Origin: Herbaspirillum robiniae
GTDB lineage: Bacteria > Pseudomonadota > Gammaproteobacteria > Burkholderiales > Burkholderiaceae_D
Assembly (NCBI RefSeq): GCF_002213415.1
Contig: NZ_NJGU01000006.1
Span: 310,001-374,000 of the forward strand
Direction: 5' to 3'
DNA: 64,000 nucleotides
The position numbers and the translations under genes were made by a program. Below the pieces are notes generated by a model that saw nothing but the letters and a program-made list of their open reading frames with translations, made no database searches and was not told the origin of the DNA. Positions 44,357-52,730 of this stretch are shown piece after piece. How positions within the stretch are numbered: the first letter of the stretch is position 1; every line of letters begins with the position of its first letter.

Positions 44357-44869
44357 TCAGCCCGGTACGCGCACCAGGACCTCGGCGGCCTTTTCGTCGA
44401 AGGAGATGCGCGTGGTGAACTTGGCGCGCTTCATCGGGAAGCGCGACTGGAAATGCCGCACGTTGCCCGAGCCGGAAATGACCCGCCGCACGAACTGGTA
44501 GTAGGCGTCCATATCGATGACGTGCACCGCCAGGAAGTAGTCGTATTCGCCGGAGACGAAGTAGCACTGCATCACTTCGGCCTCCTTGGCCATGCGCTGC
44601 TCGAAGTCCTGCATGTGCTGGTCGGACTGGTTGTTCAGCGAGATCTCCAGGAACGCCAGCATGCCGTAGCCGAGCGCAAAGGGATCGACCATCGCCACCT
44701 CGGCGGCGATGATGCCGGCCTCGCGCAGTTCGCGGATGCGACGCAGGCATGTGGGCTGGGAAATATGCAGTTTCTCGGCCAGCACGCGAGTCGAGATCTG
44801 ATTGTCTTTCTGCAGCATGTTGAGCAGCTTGCGATCAACCTTGTCGAGCGTGTGATGTTTGGCGGGCAT
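44357..44869 (-). CDS. Lrp/AsnC family transcriptional regulator
   Basis: This 170-residue regulator has an N-terminal winged helix (LDKVDRKLLNMLQKDNQISTRVLAEKLHISQPTCLRRI in blocks) and a C-terminal RAM effector domain (GEYDYFLAVHVIDMDAYYQFV). It is divergent from the branched-chain amino acid binding protein gene at 45076 with a 206-bp AT-rich gap, so leucine- or other amino-acid-responsive control of that gene is likely. This is inference from arrangement. Confidence 0.92.
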   Translation of the reverse strand: MPAKHHTLDKVDRKLLNMLQKDNQISTRVLAEKLHISQPTCLRRIRELREAGIIAAEVAMVDPFALGYGMLAFLEISLNNQSDQHMQDFEQRMAKEAEVMQCYFVSGEYDYFLAVHVIDMDAYYQFVRRVISGSGNVRHFQSRFPMKRAKFTTRISFDEKAAEVLVRVPG

Positions 44870-45075
44870 GGGGTTAAATGGTATGGAAATTTTTAGGCGA
44901 GCCGGTAAAAAAAACTTGGCGAAGCCGATTCTTATGTTGTACCGTCTGCATTATTCAGAAAGTCGGGGACGAAAGCAAAAGCGGGACGCCCGGTCCCTGC
45001 AAAACGGATCTGAATAAAGCTTGGGTAGTGAGACAAAACATCAAAAGTGGTCAATTCAATCTACAGAGGAATTTT

Positions 45076-46218
45076 ATGAAACTCAAGAGCGCAATTATTC
45101 CATTAACCGCTGCTATCGGACTGGCTTTCGCAGGCTCCGCCTTCTCGCAGGAAGTCGTCAAGATCGCTCACGTCGGACCGCTCTCCGGCCCCAACGCCCA
45201 CATGGGCAAGGACAACGAAAACGGCGCCCGCATGGCCGTGGACGAATTGAACGCCAAGGGTTTCACCATCGGCGGCAAGAAGGTCAAGTTCGAACTGGTT
45301 GGCGAAGATGACGCCTCCGATCCGAAGCAGGCCACCGCCGTCGCCACCAAGCTGGTCGACCAGAAAGTCGCCGCCGTGATCGGCCACCTGAACTCGGGCA
45401 CCACCATCCCCGCTTCCAAGATCTACAGCGACGCCGGCATCCCGCAGGTTTCGCCGTCCGCCACCAACCCCAAGTACACCCAGCAAGGCTTCAAGACCGC
45501 CTTCCGCGTGGTGGCCAACGATGCGCAACTGGGCGCCGCCCTGGGCAAGTATGCCGTGCAGAAGCTGGGCACCAAGCAGATCGCCGTGATCGACGACCGC
45601 ACCGCCTACGGCCAGGGCGTGGCTGAAGAATTCGCCAAGGGCGCGCAAGCCGCCGGCGGCACCATCGTCGGCAAGCAGTTCACCAACGACAAGGCGACCG
45701 ACTTCAACGCCATCCTGACCTCGATCAAGTCGAAGAAGCCTGAAGTGGTCTTCTTCGGCGGCATGGACGCCGTCGGCGGCCCGATGCTGCGCCAGATGAA
45801 GCAGCTGGGCATCACCGCCAAGTTCATGGGCGGCGACGGCATCTGTACCGGTTCGCTGCCGGGCCTGGCCGGTGACGGCCTGGGCGACGACCAGGTGGTC
45901 TGCGCCGAAGCCGGCGGTGTTGACGACGCCGGCAAGAAGGGCATGGACGACTTCCGCGCCGCTTACAAGAAGAAGTTCGGCATCGACGTGGTCTATAACG
46001 CAGCCTACGCCTATGACGCCACCCTGACCGTGGCTGACGCCATGGCCAAGGCCGGCTCGGCCGATCCGAAGAAGTACCTGCCGGAACTGGCCAAGATCAG
46101 CCACAAGGGCGTGACCGGCGTGATCGCCTTCGACGCCAAGGGCGACATCAAGGACGGTTCGCTGACCTTGTACACCTACAAGAACGGCCAACGCACCCTG
46201 CTGGCTGTGACCAAGTAA
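45076..46218 (+). CDS. Branched-chain amino acid ABC transporter substrate-binding protein (LivK/BraC type)
   Basis: This 380-residue periplasmic protein has a signal peptide (AIIPLTAAIGLAFAGSAFSQ) and the LivK hallmark VKIAHVGPLSGPNAHMGKDNENGARMAVDELN in blocks, with VIGHLNSGTTIPASKIY. AGAGGA lies 6 bp before the ATG. No permease or ATPase gene follows, so it probably feeds a Liv system encoded elsewhere. Codon choice looks like a highly expressed gene. It is divergent from an Lrp regulator. Confidence 0.95.
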   Translation: MKLKSAIIPLTAAIGLAFAGSAFSQEVVKIAHVGPLSGPNAHMGKDNENGARMAVDELNAKGFTIGGKKVKFELVGEDDASDPKQATAVATKLVDQKVAAVIGHLNSGTTIPASKIYSDAGIPQVSPSATNPKYTQQGFKTAFRVVANDAQLGAALGKYAVQKLGTKQIAVIDDRTAYGQGVAEEFAKGAQAAGGTIVGKQFTNDKATDFNAILTSIKSKKPEVVFFGGMDAVGGPMLRQMKQLGITAKFMGGDGICTGSLPGLAGDGLGDDQVVCAEAGGVDDAGKKGMDDFRAAYKKKFGIDVVYNAAYAYDATLTVADAMAKAGSADPKKYLPELAKISHKGVTGVIAFDAKGDIKDGSLTLYTYKNGQRTLLAVTK

Positions 46219-46241
46219 TCAGTCGTATCGGTCGCACCCGC

Positions 46242-46278
46242 AAAAAAACGCCCCCGGTTCGCGCCGGGGGCGTTTTTC
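46242..46278 (+). terminator. Terminator after livK-type gene
   Basis: ACGCCCCCGG pairs with CCGGGGGCGT (around 46248-46273) across a TTCGCG loop, preceded by an A-run and followed by TTTTTC. It is a strong intrinsic terminator. Confidence 0.93.
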
Positions 46279-46459
46279 TTTGGTGCGTGCTGCTGGCGGG
46301 TTTTCTTTCAGGTCTTTGCGATATGCGAAGCGCGGGCGTTGCGCCCTCGCCGCTTCGAGACGTCAAAGACGGTTTTGCCGCGCGCCTGAGGTTTGCCATT
46401 TTCTTGGGTCAACTCTTGCGCTCTGCTCCGGCGTCGACATCGGCATGCAAGGCTTGCCG

Positions 46460-46792
46460 TCAATGACGATGGTTCAGCACCTTCTCCAGCTCGGCCTTGT
46501 TCATGCTGGAGCGTCCCTTGATATTGCGGAAGGACGCTTCGGCGTATAGCTGCTGGTAGGTGCGTCCGCCCGATCCCTTGTGCGAACGCAGGCCGCCGCG
46601 GCGCGAGGCCTGCATGTCCTGGGTCAGGCTCTTGGTGGATTTGCGCGCCTCGCCGTGCTGGGCGCGCTCCTTGTTGACGGTGCGCGCGGCGATCTCTTCG
46701 GCGCGCTTCTCGCCGGCGCCGCGCTTGAGGACGCTTGACTTGATGTGCTCATACTGGCGCTCGCGCTTGTTGCTCCATGCTGCCTGCGGCAT
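46460..46792 (-). CDS. Small basic protein with SAP/Rho-N-like C-terminus
   Basis: This 110-residue, strongly basic protein starts MPQAAWSNKRERQYEHIKSS and has the stretch KRAEEIAARTVNKERA. The C-terminal segment NIKGRSSMNKAELEKVL resembles the Rho N-terminal/SAP helix-extended-loop that binds nucleic acid. Relatives are often labelled plasmid stabilisation proteins without functional proof. GGGAGG precedes the ATG. It may be stress-related like other small basic proteins; this is uncertain. Confidence 0.8.
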   Translation of the reverse strand: MPQAAWSNKRERQYEHIKSSVLKRGAGEKRAEEIAARTVNKERAQHGEARKSTKSLTQDMQASRRGGLRSHKGSGGRTYQQLYAEASFRNIKGRSSMNKAELEKVLNHRH

Positions 46793-46933
46793 GACGGCCT
46801 CCCTGCTGTTCCGGTATCAGTGGGTCCATCATAGAAACGGCGCCGCGCCGGCGCCATCCTCCGCCCGCTGATCCTGCTGTAGGAAATGCGCCGGGGCAAT
46901 GCAGGCAAATGCCTACAAGACCGGGCCGCCCGC

Positions 46934-47167
46934 TCAGAACCGGCGGCGGATATGCTCCAGCTCGAAATCGCGCTCCATCGACTCCAGCACCTCGCGGTAC
47001 GCCTGATGAAACACGATCCCGGCCCAGGCGATGCCGAGGATGCTCTCCCCTGCCGCGCCCGGCGGATGCGGCAGGAATTCCATGCCGCCGACATAGTCGC
47101 GATGGTCGCGCAGGCGGCGGTTCATCTCGTGGATGTATTCGTCCTCGTTGATCTTCTTCTTGCTCAC
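46934..47167 (-). CDS. Small uncharacterised protein
   Basis: This 77-residue protein begins at a GTG with an excellent AAGGAGG box about 8 bp upstream. It is rich in charged residues at both ends (SKKKINEDEYIHEMNRRLRD; ESMERDFELEHIRRRF) around a hydrophobic middle (ESILGIAWAGIVFHQAY). No family is recognised. It lies 22 bp downstream of the next small gene and is probably in one transcript with it. Confidence 0.7.
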   Translation of the reverse strand: MSKKKINEDEYIHEMNRRLRDHRDYVGGMEFLPHPPGAAGESILGIAWAGIVFHQAYREVLESMERDFELEHIRRRF

Positions 47168-47189
47168 GGCCGTCCTCCTTGCGCGAGCA

Positions 47190-47456
47190 TCACTCGTCGA
47201 TGCCGTTGAGCGACTCGATCTCTTCCTCGATCAGCGCCTTCACCGCGCCGACCACCTCGGGCTCGTCGAAGCCGGCCCGGTCGAAGCTGCCCGACAGGTG
47301 CCCCTTGGGCAGGTCGTCACGGCTGACGTCGGCATTCCAGCTGATGGCGTCGCCGAAGGTGAACCTGGCGACATAGGAATAGCGCTCGCCGCCGACTTCG
47401 CGGGTGTAGTCGGCGGAGAAGCTCCTGAATTTTTCCGCCTTGTCCGTATGTGGCAT
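47190..47456 (-). CDS. Small uncharacterised protein
   Basis: This 88-residue acidic protein starts MPHTDKAEKFRSF, with GGAGCGGAC before the ATG. It contains YVARFTFGDAISWNADVSRDD and an acidic helix at the C-terminus (VKALIEEEIESL). No signal peptide or membrane segment is seen. The function is unknown. It is followed by the 77-residue gene. Confidence 0.7.
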   Translation of the reverse strand: MPHTDKAEKFRSFSADYTREVGGERYSYVARFTFGDAISWNADVSRDDLPKGHLSGSFDRAGFDEPEVVGAVKALIEEEIESLNGIDE

Positions 47457-47659
47457 GTCCGCTCCTGTTCCGCGCCTTGTGGGCGCCGCAATTGATAGAC
47501 AGTCAACACTTTCGGTGACCAAGTTCGATAGACAGCGAATGCCGCGCGAAGATTCTGATTCCTTGCGGCAATGTTCATGATGCGCCCATCCGCGACCGGG
47601 CACAACCATTCGCCGCCGGCTCAGTCCAAGCGGCTACTCGCAAAAAAAAGGGGCGGCAG

Positions 47660-48166
47660 ATGAAGAAGATGATGACCTTGTTCGGGCTCGTGCACAGCAT
47701 GATCGCCATCCTGTTCGCATTGGGCGCCGTGGCCCTGATCGTGATCGCCGCGCGCATGGGCATCCTGGCCGTGGCCGACGGGCTGGATCTGCCGCAGGCG
47801 CAGGCGCTGATCGAAGCCATCGGCATCCTGGCCGCGGCCGTGGTGGCCTTCCAGATCGCCGAGACCATCACCGAAGAAGAAGTCGTGCGCGACGCCAACA
47901 TCAGCGCCCCCACGCGCGTGCGCCGCTTCCTGTCGCGCTTCTTCGTGGTGGTGATCGTGGCGCTGGCCATCGAAGGCCTGGTGGCGACCTTCCGCGCCGT
48001 GCATGAGGAACCGGAACAGCTGCTCTACGCCGGCGCGCTGCTGGCCGGCACCGGCATCCTGCTGGCGGCGTGGGGCTTCTTCGTCTATTGCAACCGCGCC
48101 GCCGAAGAGCTGGAGCCCGACGCCATGGCCGAAGCCAAGCGGGAAGACAAGAAACTCGACAACTGA
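47660..48166 (+). CDS. Small integral membrane protein
   Basis: This 168-residue protein has four hydrophobic segments (about 5-30, 50-68, 92-110 and 122-145) and a charged C-terminal tail EAKREDKKLDN. ETITEEEVVRDANISAPTRVRRFLSRF forms the cytoplasmic loop in two blocks. I do not recognise a function. It is convergent with the histidine kinase gene with an 11-bp gap. Confidence 0.78.
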   Translation: MKKMMTLFGLVHSMIAILFALGAVALIVIAARMGILAVADGLDLPQAQALIEAIGILAAAVVAFQIAETITEEEVVRDANISAPTRVRRFLSRFFVVVIVALAIEGLVATFRAVHEEPEQLLYAGALLAGTGILLAAWGFFVYCNRAAEELEPDAMAEAKREDKKLDN

Positions 48167-48177
48167 ATCCCTGCGAC

Positions 48178-49425
48178 CTAGGCCGTCGCCCCCAGCAGCG
48201 AGGCATCCGGCAGCGCCGAGGCCATCGAGAATTCGAAAACGGTTTCCTCCTCGTCGGAAACCACGCCGATCCGCCCGCCATGCGAGCGCGCGATCTCGGC
48301 CACGATGAAGAGCCCGAGGCCCAGGCCCTTGTGGCTGTCGCCAGGGTTGCCGCGCCAGAACGGCTTGAACAGCTTGCCCAGTTTTTCCGGGGCGATGCCG
48401 GGACCGCCGTTGACCACGCGCAGCCGGAACTCGCCCGCCTGGCTGTAAGCGGACACGCGCACCGGATGCGTCGCGTGGCCGTGCGCCAATGCATTCTTCA
48501 ACAGGTTGGAGAGCACCTGCTCGATGCGGCGCGGCTCGCAGCGCAGCGATATGCCGGGCTGCATGTCGAAGCGGATCTCGCGCCCCGGATACGCCAGCAG
48601 CAGCTCACCGACGACCTGCTCGAACCGTGCGCCAAGATCGCCGCAATCCTCCATCGCCGCCGTCATGCCGCCGCCCATGCGCCCGCGCGTGAAGTCGGCC
48701 ACATCCTCCATCAACCCCGCGATGCGCTGCGCGCTGCGCCGGATACGCTGCACCGTGATCTTCGCGCTGCCGCTCAAATCCTGGTGCTGCAGCATGTCGG
48801 TGCCCAGCATGATGGCATTAAGCGGATTGCGCACATCGTGGCCGAGGATGGCCACGAACTGCTCGCGCAGCTCCGCCGCCTCGCGCTCGCCGGTCAGCGC
48901 ATCCTGCGCCTCCAGCAGGGCGGCCTCGCTCTGCAACTGGCGTGACACCAGCTCGGCAAACAGCTTGATGCTGGTCGTGGTGGCCGCGGCCGACAGGCTG
49001 ACCGGGTTGGGGTCGAGCCCGCACAGCGTGCCGAAATATTCGCCGCCCGGACGAAACAGCGGCACCGAAATATAGCTCTGGAAACCGTAGATGCGCGGCG
49101 TGTGATGGTTGCAGTAAGTCGCGTCCTCGGCCACATGATCGATGATGATCGCCGCCCGCGTATCGCGCACCTGTTCGCACAGGGTGGTGGTCACATCCAG
49201 CCCGTCGCCGACCTTCAGGCCGAAGTCCAGCTTGTCCAGCACCGCGCAGGTCGTCCAGGAATCGGCCGTCACGCGTGCGATGCACACGAAGCGCAAGCCG
49301 GTGATCGCCGCCACGGCTTCAAGGATGGTCGGGACCGAACTGATCTGCTGGATGTTCCGGATGTCGGCGGCGATGTCGTGGCGCATGTCTTCTTGATCTG
49401 GCGGTGTGGCAATGAGGTAGGTCAT
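48178..49425 (-). CDS. GAF-domain sensor histidine kinase
   Basis: This 415-residue soluble kinase has a GAF domain at about 25-165 (CIARVTADSWTTCAV, SYISVPLFRPGGEYFGTLCGLD). The H-box is ILGHDVRNPLNAIM with the phospho-accepting His. An HATPase domain has NLLKNALAHG (N-box), a G1-like NGGPGI and GLGLGLFIV. No response regulator is next to it. The start is uncertain: ATG 49425 is used, but ATG 49386 (MRHDIAADIRNIQ) has AAGAAG upstream. The open frame extends through the tRNA antisense strand, which is artefactual. Confidence 0.9.
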   Translation of the reverse strand: MTYLIATPPDQEDMRHDIAADIRNIQQISSVPTILEAVAAITGLRFVCIARVTADSWTTCAVLDKLDFGLKVGDGLDVTTTLCEQVRDTRAAIIIDHVAEDATYCNHHTPRIYGFQSYISVPLFRPGGEYFGTLCGLDPNPVSLSAAATTTSIKLFAELVSRQLQSEAALLEAQDALTGEREAAELREQFVAILGHDVRNPLNAIMLGTDMLQHQDLSGSAKITVQRIRRSAQRIAGLMEDVADFTRGRMGGGMTAAMEDCGDLGARFEQVVGELLLAYPGREIRFDMQPGISLRCEPRRIEQVLSNLLKNALAHGHATHPVRVSAYSQAGEFRLRVVNGGPGIAPEKLGKLFKPFWRGNPGDSHKGLGLGLFIVAEIARSHGGRIGVVSDEEETVFEFSMASALPDASLLGATA

Positions 49426-49602
49426 CGTAGCACCGGGGGCCTTGAAGTGCCCGTTTGCGACCATAAAAGCCGTCGTGGCGGCCTGTTCCGGCGCGCCTAG
49501 CCGCATATTTGCGGGAAAAACGCCGCTTTGGCGCGCAGTTTGAGAAGATATGCGGCTGAGGTATTGGCGAAATCCAAGTTTTTGATAGAATACCGCCCTT
49601 GC

Positions 49603-49682
<80 letters not shown>

Positions 49683-49684
49683 TT

Positions 49685-49718
49685 AAACGGCTCACAGCGA
49701 TGTGGGCCGTTTTCTTTT
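49685..49718 (+). terminator. tRNA-Thr terminator (left copy)
   Basis: AAACGGCTCAC (49685-49695) pairs with GTGGGCCGTTT (49702-49712) over an AGCGAT loop, followed by TCTTTT. The right-hand copy at 55952-55984 has the same loop with compensatory stem changes. Confidence 0.88.
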
Positions 49719-49779
49719 GCTTCGCAATCTACATGAGAAGGAAATGCGCGCACGGCGGCGCGCCGGTATCTTCTCAATT

Positions 49780-50508
49780 TTATAGGTCGGCGAAACGTGG
49801 CAGCAGGTCCTGATCAACCAATCGCGTTTCGATGGCGTTCGCGGCTTTAATGTGCTCGGGATTCTCCAGTGAAAAAGGACCGTCGGCACATGAAACGATG
49901 ATGGTGCCGGCCTGCTGACCATCACGGGATACTGGGATCAATTGCACGGCTTCGGGGACCTCTCTGGTGGTGAGCTTTTGGGGGAGATAACACAGCCATC
50001 CCACGCCGGGACGGTCCTCGAATACTTTATGTTGGTGATAATGGAATGGCTCGAAACCGGCGAAAGACGCCGTCGGCCAGATTGATATGGCGTGCTGGAG
50101 CCAAGCGGCCGGAAGGTGCCAGTCTGTGATCTCCGGATCGAATGGAGGACCGAAATAGAAATTATCAGGGCGTCCGATAGTAGCGCAGAGGGATTTCATT
50201 GACGCCATCTGCGACCGCTTCTCCGCGCCGTTCCATAAAGAGATCATGCGAAAGTCATCAATTCCTTTGTTCTCTGTTCCCAGCACTGCCAGCGCTTCGG
50301 TGGTAGGTCCGTGATCGTCGAAAGCAAGATGCCGGAAGGCGTCTTGCTTCGTGTCCCCCGTCAGCAACCACTCATGCATTAGAGGCGAATAGTCTTTCAT
50401 GAACTGTTGAAAGACGAACATTTCCCTTAACTGCACTTCCAAAGTTGGCAATTTTTCTTCGCCCCTACGGAAATAGACGCTGAGTTCTGCAATAGTAGAT
50501 TTACTCAT
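49780..50508 (-). CDS. Probable Imm52-family immunity protein
   Basis: This 242-residue cytosolic protein has no signal peptide. Its ATG at 50508 overlaps the toxin gene's stop codon as ATGA, the tight coupling typical of toxin-immunity pairs. Position and sequence (KDYSPLMHEWLLTGDTKQDA, LWNGAEKRSQMASM, GVGWLCYLPQKLTTREVPEA) fit the Imm52 family, which is known as the neighbour of Tox-REase-5 toxins. The role would be to neutralise the adjacent nuclease. The family assignment is from memory of these motifs, not a search. Confidence 0.78.
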   Translation of the reverse strand: MSKSTIAELSVYFRRGEEKLPTLEVQLREMFVFQQFMKDYSPLMHEWLLTGDTKQDAFRHLAFDDHGPTTEALAVLGTENKGIDDFRMISLWNGAEKRSQMASMKSLCATIGRPDNFYFGPPFDPEITDWHLPAAWLQHAISIWPTASFAGFEPFHYHQHKVFEDRPGVGWLCYLPQKLTTREVPEAVQLIPVSRDGQQAGTIIVSCADGPFSLENPEHIKAANAIETRLVDQDLLPRFADL

Positions 50509-51104
50509 GGCTGGTGGACAACGATGATATCGGGGAACAAGCTGCGGATTTTCCGCGAAAAATATAGGTAACTGACCTGTTCCATAAAAAACCATTTCAA
50601 TTTTACTGGAGGGCGTGGAACCGCTGCACCGGCCTGCCGTGCAACTTCACCCATTAATGGTGGTTCTCCCTTCCACCAGACTTGCGGCACTCCGTATTCA
50701 TCGAAGAAATTATCGTAGGCCGCTTTGGCCTCCTTCAATAAACACTGTCCGGGATCGAATCCGTCGAAGGCGACATCATTGAATGTCCACTCGGTCAGGT
50801 AGCCTGGCGAAGCGGCAGGCATGCCACCGATCCGCTGCTGATATTCGATAGTCGTTTCGCTCCAACCTGCGGTATTGCGCGGCGTGGGGAAACCTTTTTC
50901 AGCAGGGCATGGCGGGCATTTTTCTTTCGAACTTGACGCCGCATCGGATTGCGCGAGCACGCCGCTTTTCGCTGCCTCGGCACTTTCCTGTCTGGCCTTA
51001 ATTATCTTGTCGGCTTGCACGCCTACGAGCACGCCCGCTAGCGCAGTAGCGACACGTGCCGCAGCGGCTTCTAGGATGGGCGGAATGAATGCGACGACCA
51101 TCAA
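50505..51104 (-). CDS. Tox-REase-5 domain nuclease effector
   Basis: This 199-residue protein has a hydrophobic N-terminal segment (AAAARVATALAGVLVGV, about 13-29), a CPPC motif at 63-66, and a restriction-endonuclease-fold domain. Residues Glu105, Asp114 in FDGF and Glu125-x-Lys127 (LLKEAKAAYD) match a PD-(D/E)xK active site. YQQRIGGMP and the C-terminal IIVVHQP match Tox-REase-5. It is probably delivered by type VI secretion on the PAAR protein and cleaves DNA or RNA in target cells. Its starts and stops overlap both neighbours as ATGA. Confidence 0.85.
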   Translation of the reverse strand: MMVVAFIPPILEAAAARVATALAGVLVGVQADKIIKARQESAEAAKSGVLAQSDAASSSKEKCPPCPAEKGFPTPRNTAGWSETTIEYQQRIGGMPAASPGYLTEWTFNDVAFDGFDPGQCLLKEAKAAYDNFFDEYGVPQVWWKGEPPLMGEVARQAGAAVPRPPVKLKWFFMEQVSYLYFSRKIRSLFPDIIVVHQP

Positions 51105-51445
51105 TCGTCCCTCATCTTGTTTTTCAACACGGACATCAGCTCATCCAGGCGCTGCTCGGGCGTCGCTCCCGGTTTGCGGATGTATCGTTGGACTACTTCA
51201 TCCTCGAAAATGCCCGGGGCATCTGCCGATAAGTACATCATGTAAACGAGGTGGCCTGTCGATGTAATGCCAAAATCGCGGCCACTGTCGTAGGCGTCGC
51301 GCATGCGCGCAATGACGACCGGTCGTTCCGGCACGTCGCCCGTCTCTTTTCTCTCAGCGATGAACTGATCTGCAACCGCCGCAACGAAATTCTCCACATC
51401 ACGGGCTAGGAATTTTTGATATTGGGCTTCAGTGAGTGTCAGCAT
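51101..51445 (-). CDS. Small protein of the T6SS cargo operon
   Basis: This 114-residue soluble protein (MLTLTEAQYQKFLARDVENFV; DFGITSTGHLVYMMYLSADAPGIF) overlaps the DUF4123 gene by 17 bp and the toxin gene by 4 bp. Proteins of this size and position are common between a DUF4123 adaptor and its effector. The role is probably as an accessory chaperone, which is inference from context. I do not recognise a named family. Confidence 0.8.
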   Translation of the reverse strand: MLTLTEAQYQKFLARDVENFVAAVADQFIAERKETGDVPERPVVIARMRDAYDSGRDFGITSTGHLVYMMYLSADAPGIFEDEVVQRYIRKPGATPEQRLDELMSVLKNKMRDD

Positions 51446-51932
51446 GATGGCGGCCGATGTGAACGCGACGACCGTCGAGCAGCAGATGCCACTCGACGAT
51501 GTCGCCGAAGAATTGACGGCGCTGGTCGTCGTTCATGTCTTGCGCGATGGTCGCCAGCACGCGCGGGTCCCAGAAGCGCAGCATGGCCGTGCGACCATCG
51601 GGCAGTTGCACGTCGAGCCGCTGGCGCAGCATCGCGGCAAGCGCCTCGATATCCAGCGGCGCGATGAGCCAAGTGACCGCATGCGCAGCGAGTTCGAGCC
51701 GTTCGATCTGCGTGATCAGCGCGGCACCGGCCGTCTGCAGATCAATCAACCAAGGGCCGGCATCGGCCAGCGCACTGTCTGCCGTACCACGCAACAGCGC
51801 CAGTGCGTCGGGCTGCGCACCCAGCGGCTCGCCTGCGAAATGTTCCTGATATTGCAAACCGTCTACTAAGGCATGCAGATGCATCGATGGCGCGCCGAGT
51901 TGTGCCACGCGGGCAATGAGCTGGTCGATCAT
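51429..51932 (-). CDS. DUF4123 effector adaptor/chaperone
   Basis: This 167-residue protein carries the DUF4123 signature LRFWDPRV at 118-125 and ends soon after FFGDIVEWHLLLDGR. Family members (Tap-1/TEC) load effectors onto VgrG or PAAR spikes of type VI secretion systems and are not themselves secreted. Its ATG overlaps the PAAR gene stop as ATGA. It should connect the PAAR protein and the Tox-REase-5 effector. Confidence 0.92.
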   Translation of the reverse strand: MIDQLIARVAQLGAPSMHLHALVDGLQYQEHFAGEPLGAQPDALALLRGTADSALADAGPWLIDLQTAGAALITQIERLELAAHAVTWLIAPLDIEALAAMLRQRLDVQLPDGRTAMLRFWDPRVLATIAQDMNDDQRRQFFGDIVEWHLLLDGRRVHIGRHHADTH

Positions 51933-52324
51933 TCGCGTACGATCATCGAGGCGCCGGACTTCGCTGCGGCGACCATGCAGCTCAGGCAGATACCCGATTC
52001 CTTGGCGACATCGGCGTCCGTCGCGGCGGAAGTGGCGGCCAAATGACCCGAACTCGATTGTTCTGCGTGAGTACTCACCGCCTGGCTGGCAATGAGGATT
52101 GCACCGCAGGCCGTCTTGTCGCCCTCGCGCGCGGGTGCTTGGCCCAGCGACAGCATGTCGCCGGCGCCACTTGCAATCGGAAACGTGCCCTTGCAGCGCG
52201 GACAGGTAGTGAGATCACCAGTGCGGGCGACCGCCTTTCCGTGCAACATGAAACTCTGGTCGCCGCTAATAACAGTGCCGCCATGGCTAGTCTTGTCGCC
52301 GACGGTGATGAATGGACGGCTCAC
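51929..52324 (-). CDS. PAAR-domain T6SS spike-tip protein
   Basis: This 131-residue protein has a PAAR-like core (FITVGDKTSHGGTVISG, VARTGDLTTCPRC, GDKTACGAILIAS) that forms the sharpened tip of the type VI spike. A short C-terminal tail with CLSCM may bind metal or the adaptor. It starts at GTG 52324 with GGGAGG just upstream. It heads the five-gene operon. No VgrG, tube or sheath gene is in the window, so the main apparatus must be elsewhere. Confidence 0.92.
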   Translation of the reverse strand: MSRPFITVGDKTSHGGTVISGDQSFMLHGKAVARTGDLTTCPRCKGTFPIASGAGDMLSLGQAPAREGDKTACGAILIASQAVSTHAEQSSSGHLAATSAATDADVAKESGICLSCMVAAAKSGASMIVRE

Positions 52325-52730
52325 ACTCCCTCCCCGATGTTGTCTTTAGCGCAATGCGCCGATGAGCTTTAATTGGCATATTGACGGGGTGTGGCGCCTA
52401 TTGTTCCCATCATTCGAGAAATCCATGCGAGAGGCGTGGCGACCCAGTGTGGAGGTGCAGAAAGCCGAACGCGGGTCAGCGATTCAAACAAATAATTATC
52501 AAAATGACATCAAAATAAGGCGATTTCGGCCCGCGCGCGCGGTTGCCCCCACCCCGCGCCTGCCCGCTACATAGGTCGGTTTTGACTCAAATTTGCGTCA
52601 GGCGCAGAAGCCCGACCAGCCTGGCCCGGCGGCACGCCCGACGGACATCAAATCTGACGCATTTTGACGCGCGCTGGCAGGCTTTATCTCTGAGCTATAC
52701 TGCAGCAACTGAATAACCTCGGATTCTTTC
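52325..52730. other. 406-bp divergent region between T6SS cargo operon and ATPase gene
   Basis: No gene is supported. It contains an inverted pair TGCGTCAG (52593-52600) / CTGACGCA (52654-52661), and a possible ATPase -10 box TATACT at 52696-52701. The left half is AT-rich (ACAAATAATTATCAAAATG region) and probably carries the PAAR operon promoter. Confidence 0.55.

Noticed and set aside
44878..45075. 66-codon N-terminal extension of the LivK-type protein
   Set aside because: The signal peptide begins at the ATG at 45076 with its own AGAGGA; the extension lies in the promoter region.
52362..52574. 70-codon frame between the PAAR and ATPase genes
   Set aside because: No ribosome-binding site, no recognisable sequence, and it lies in the expected divergent promoter region.
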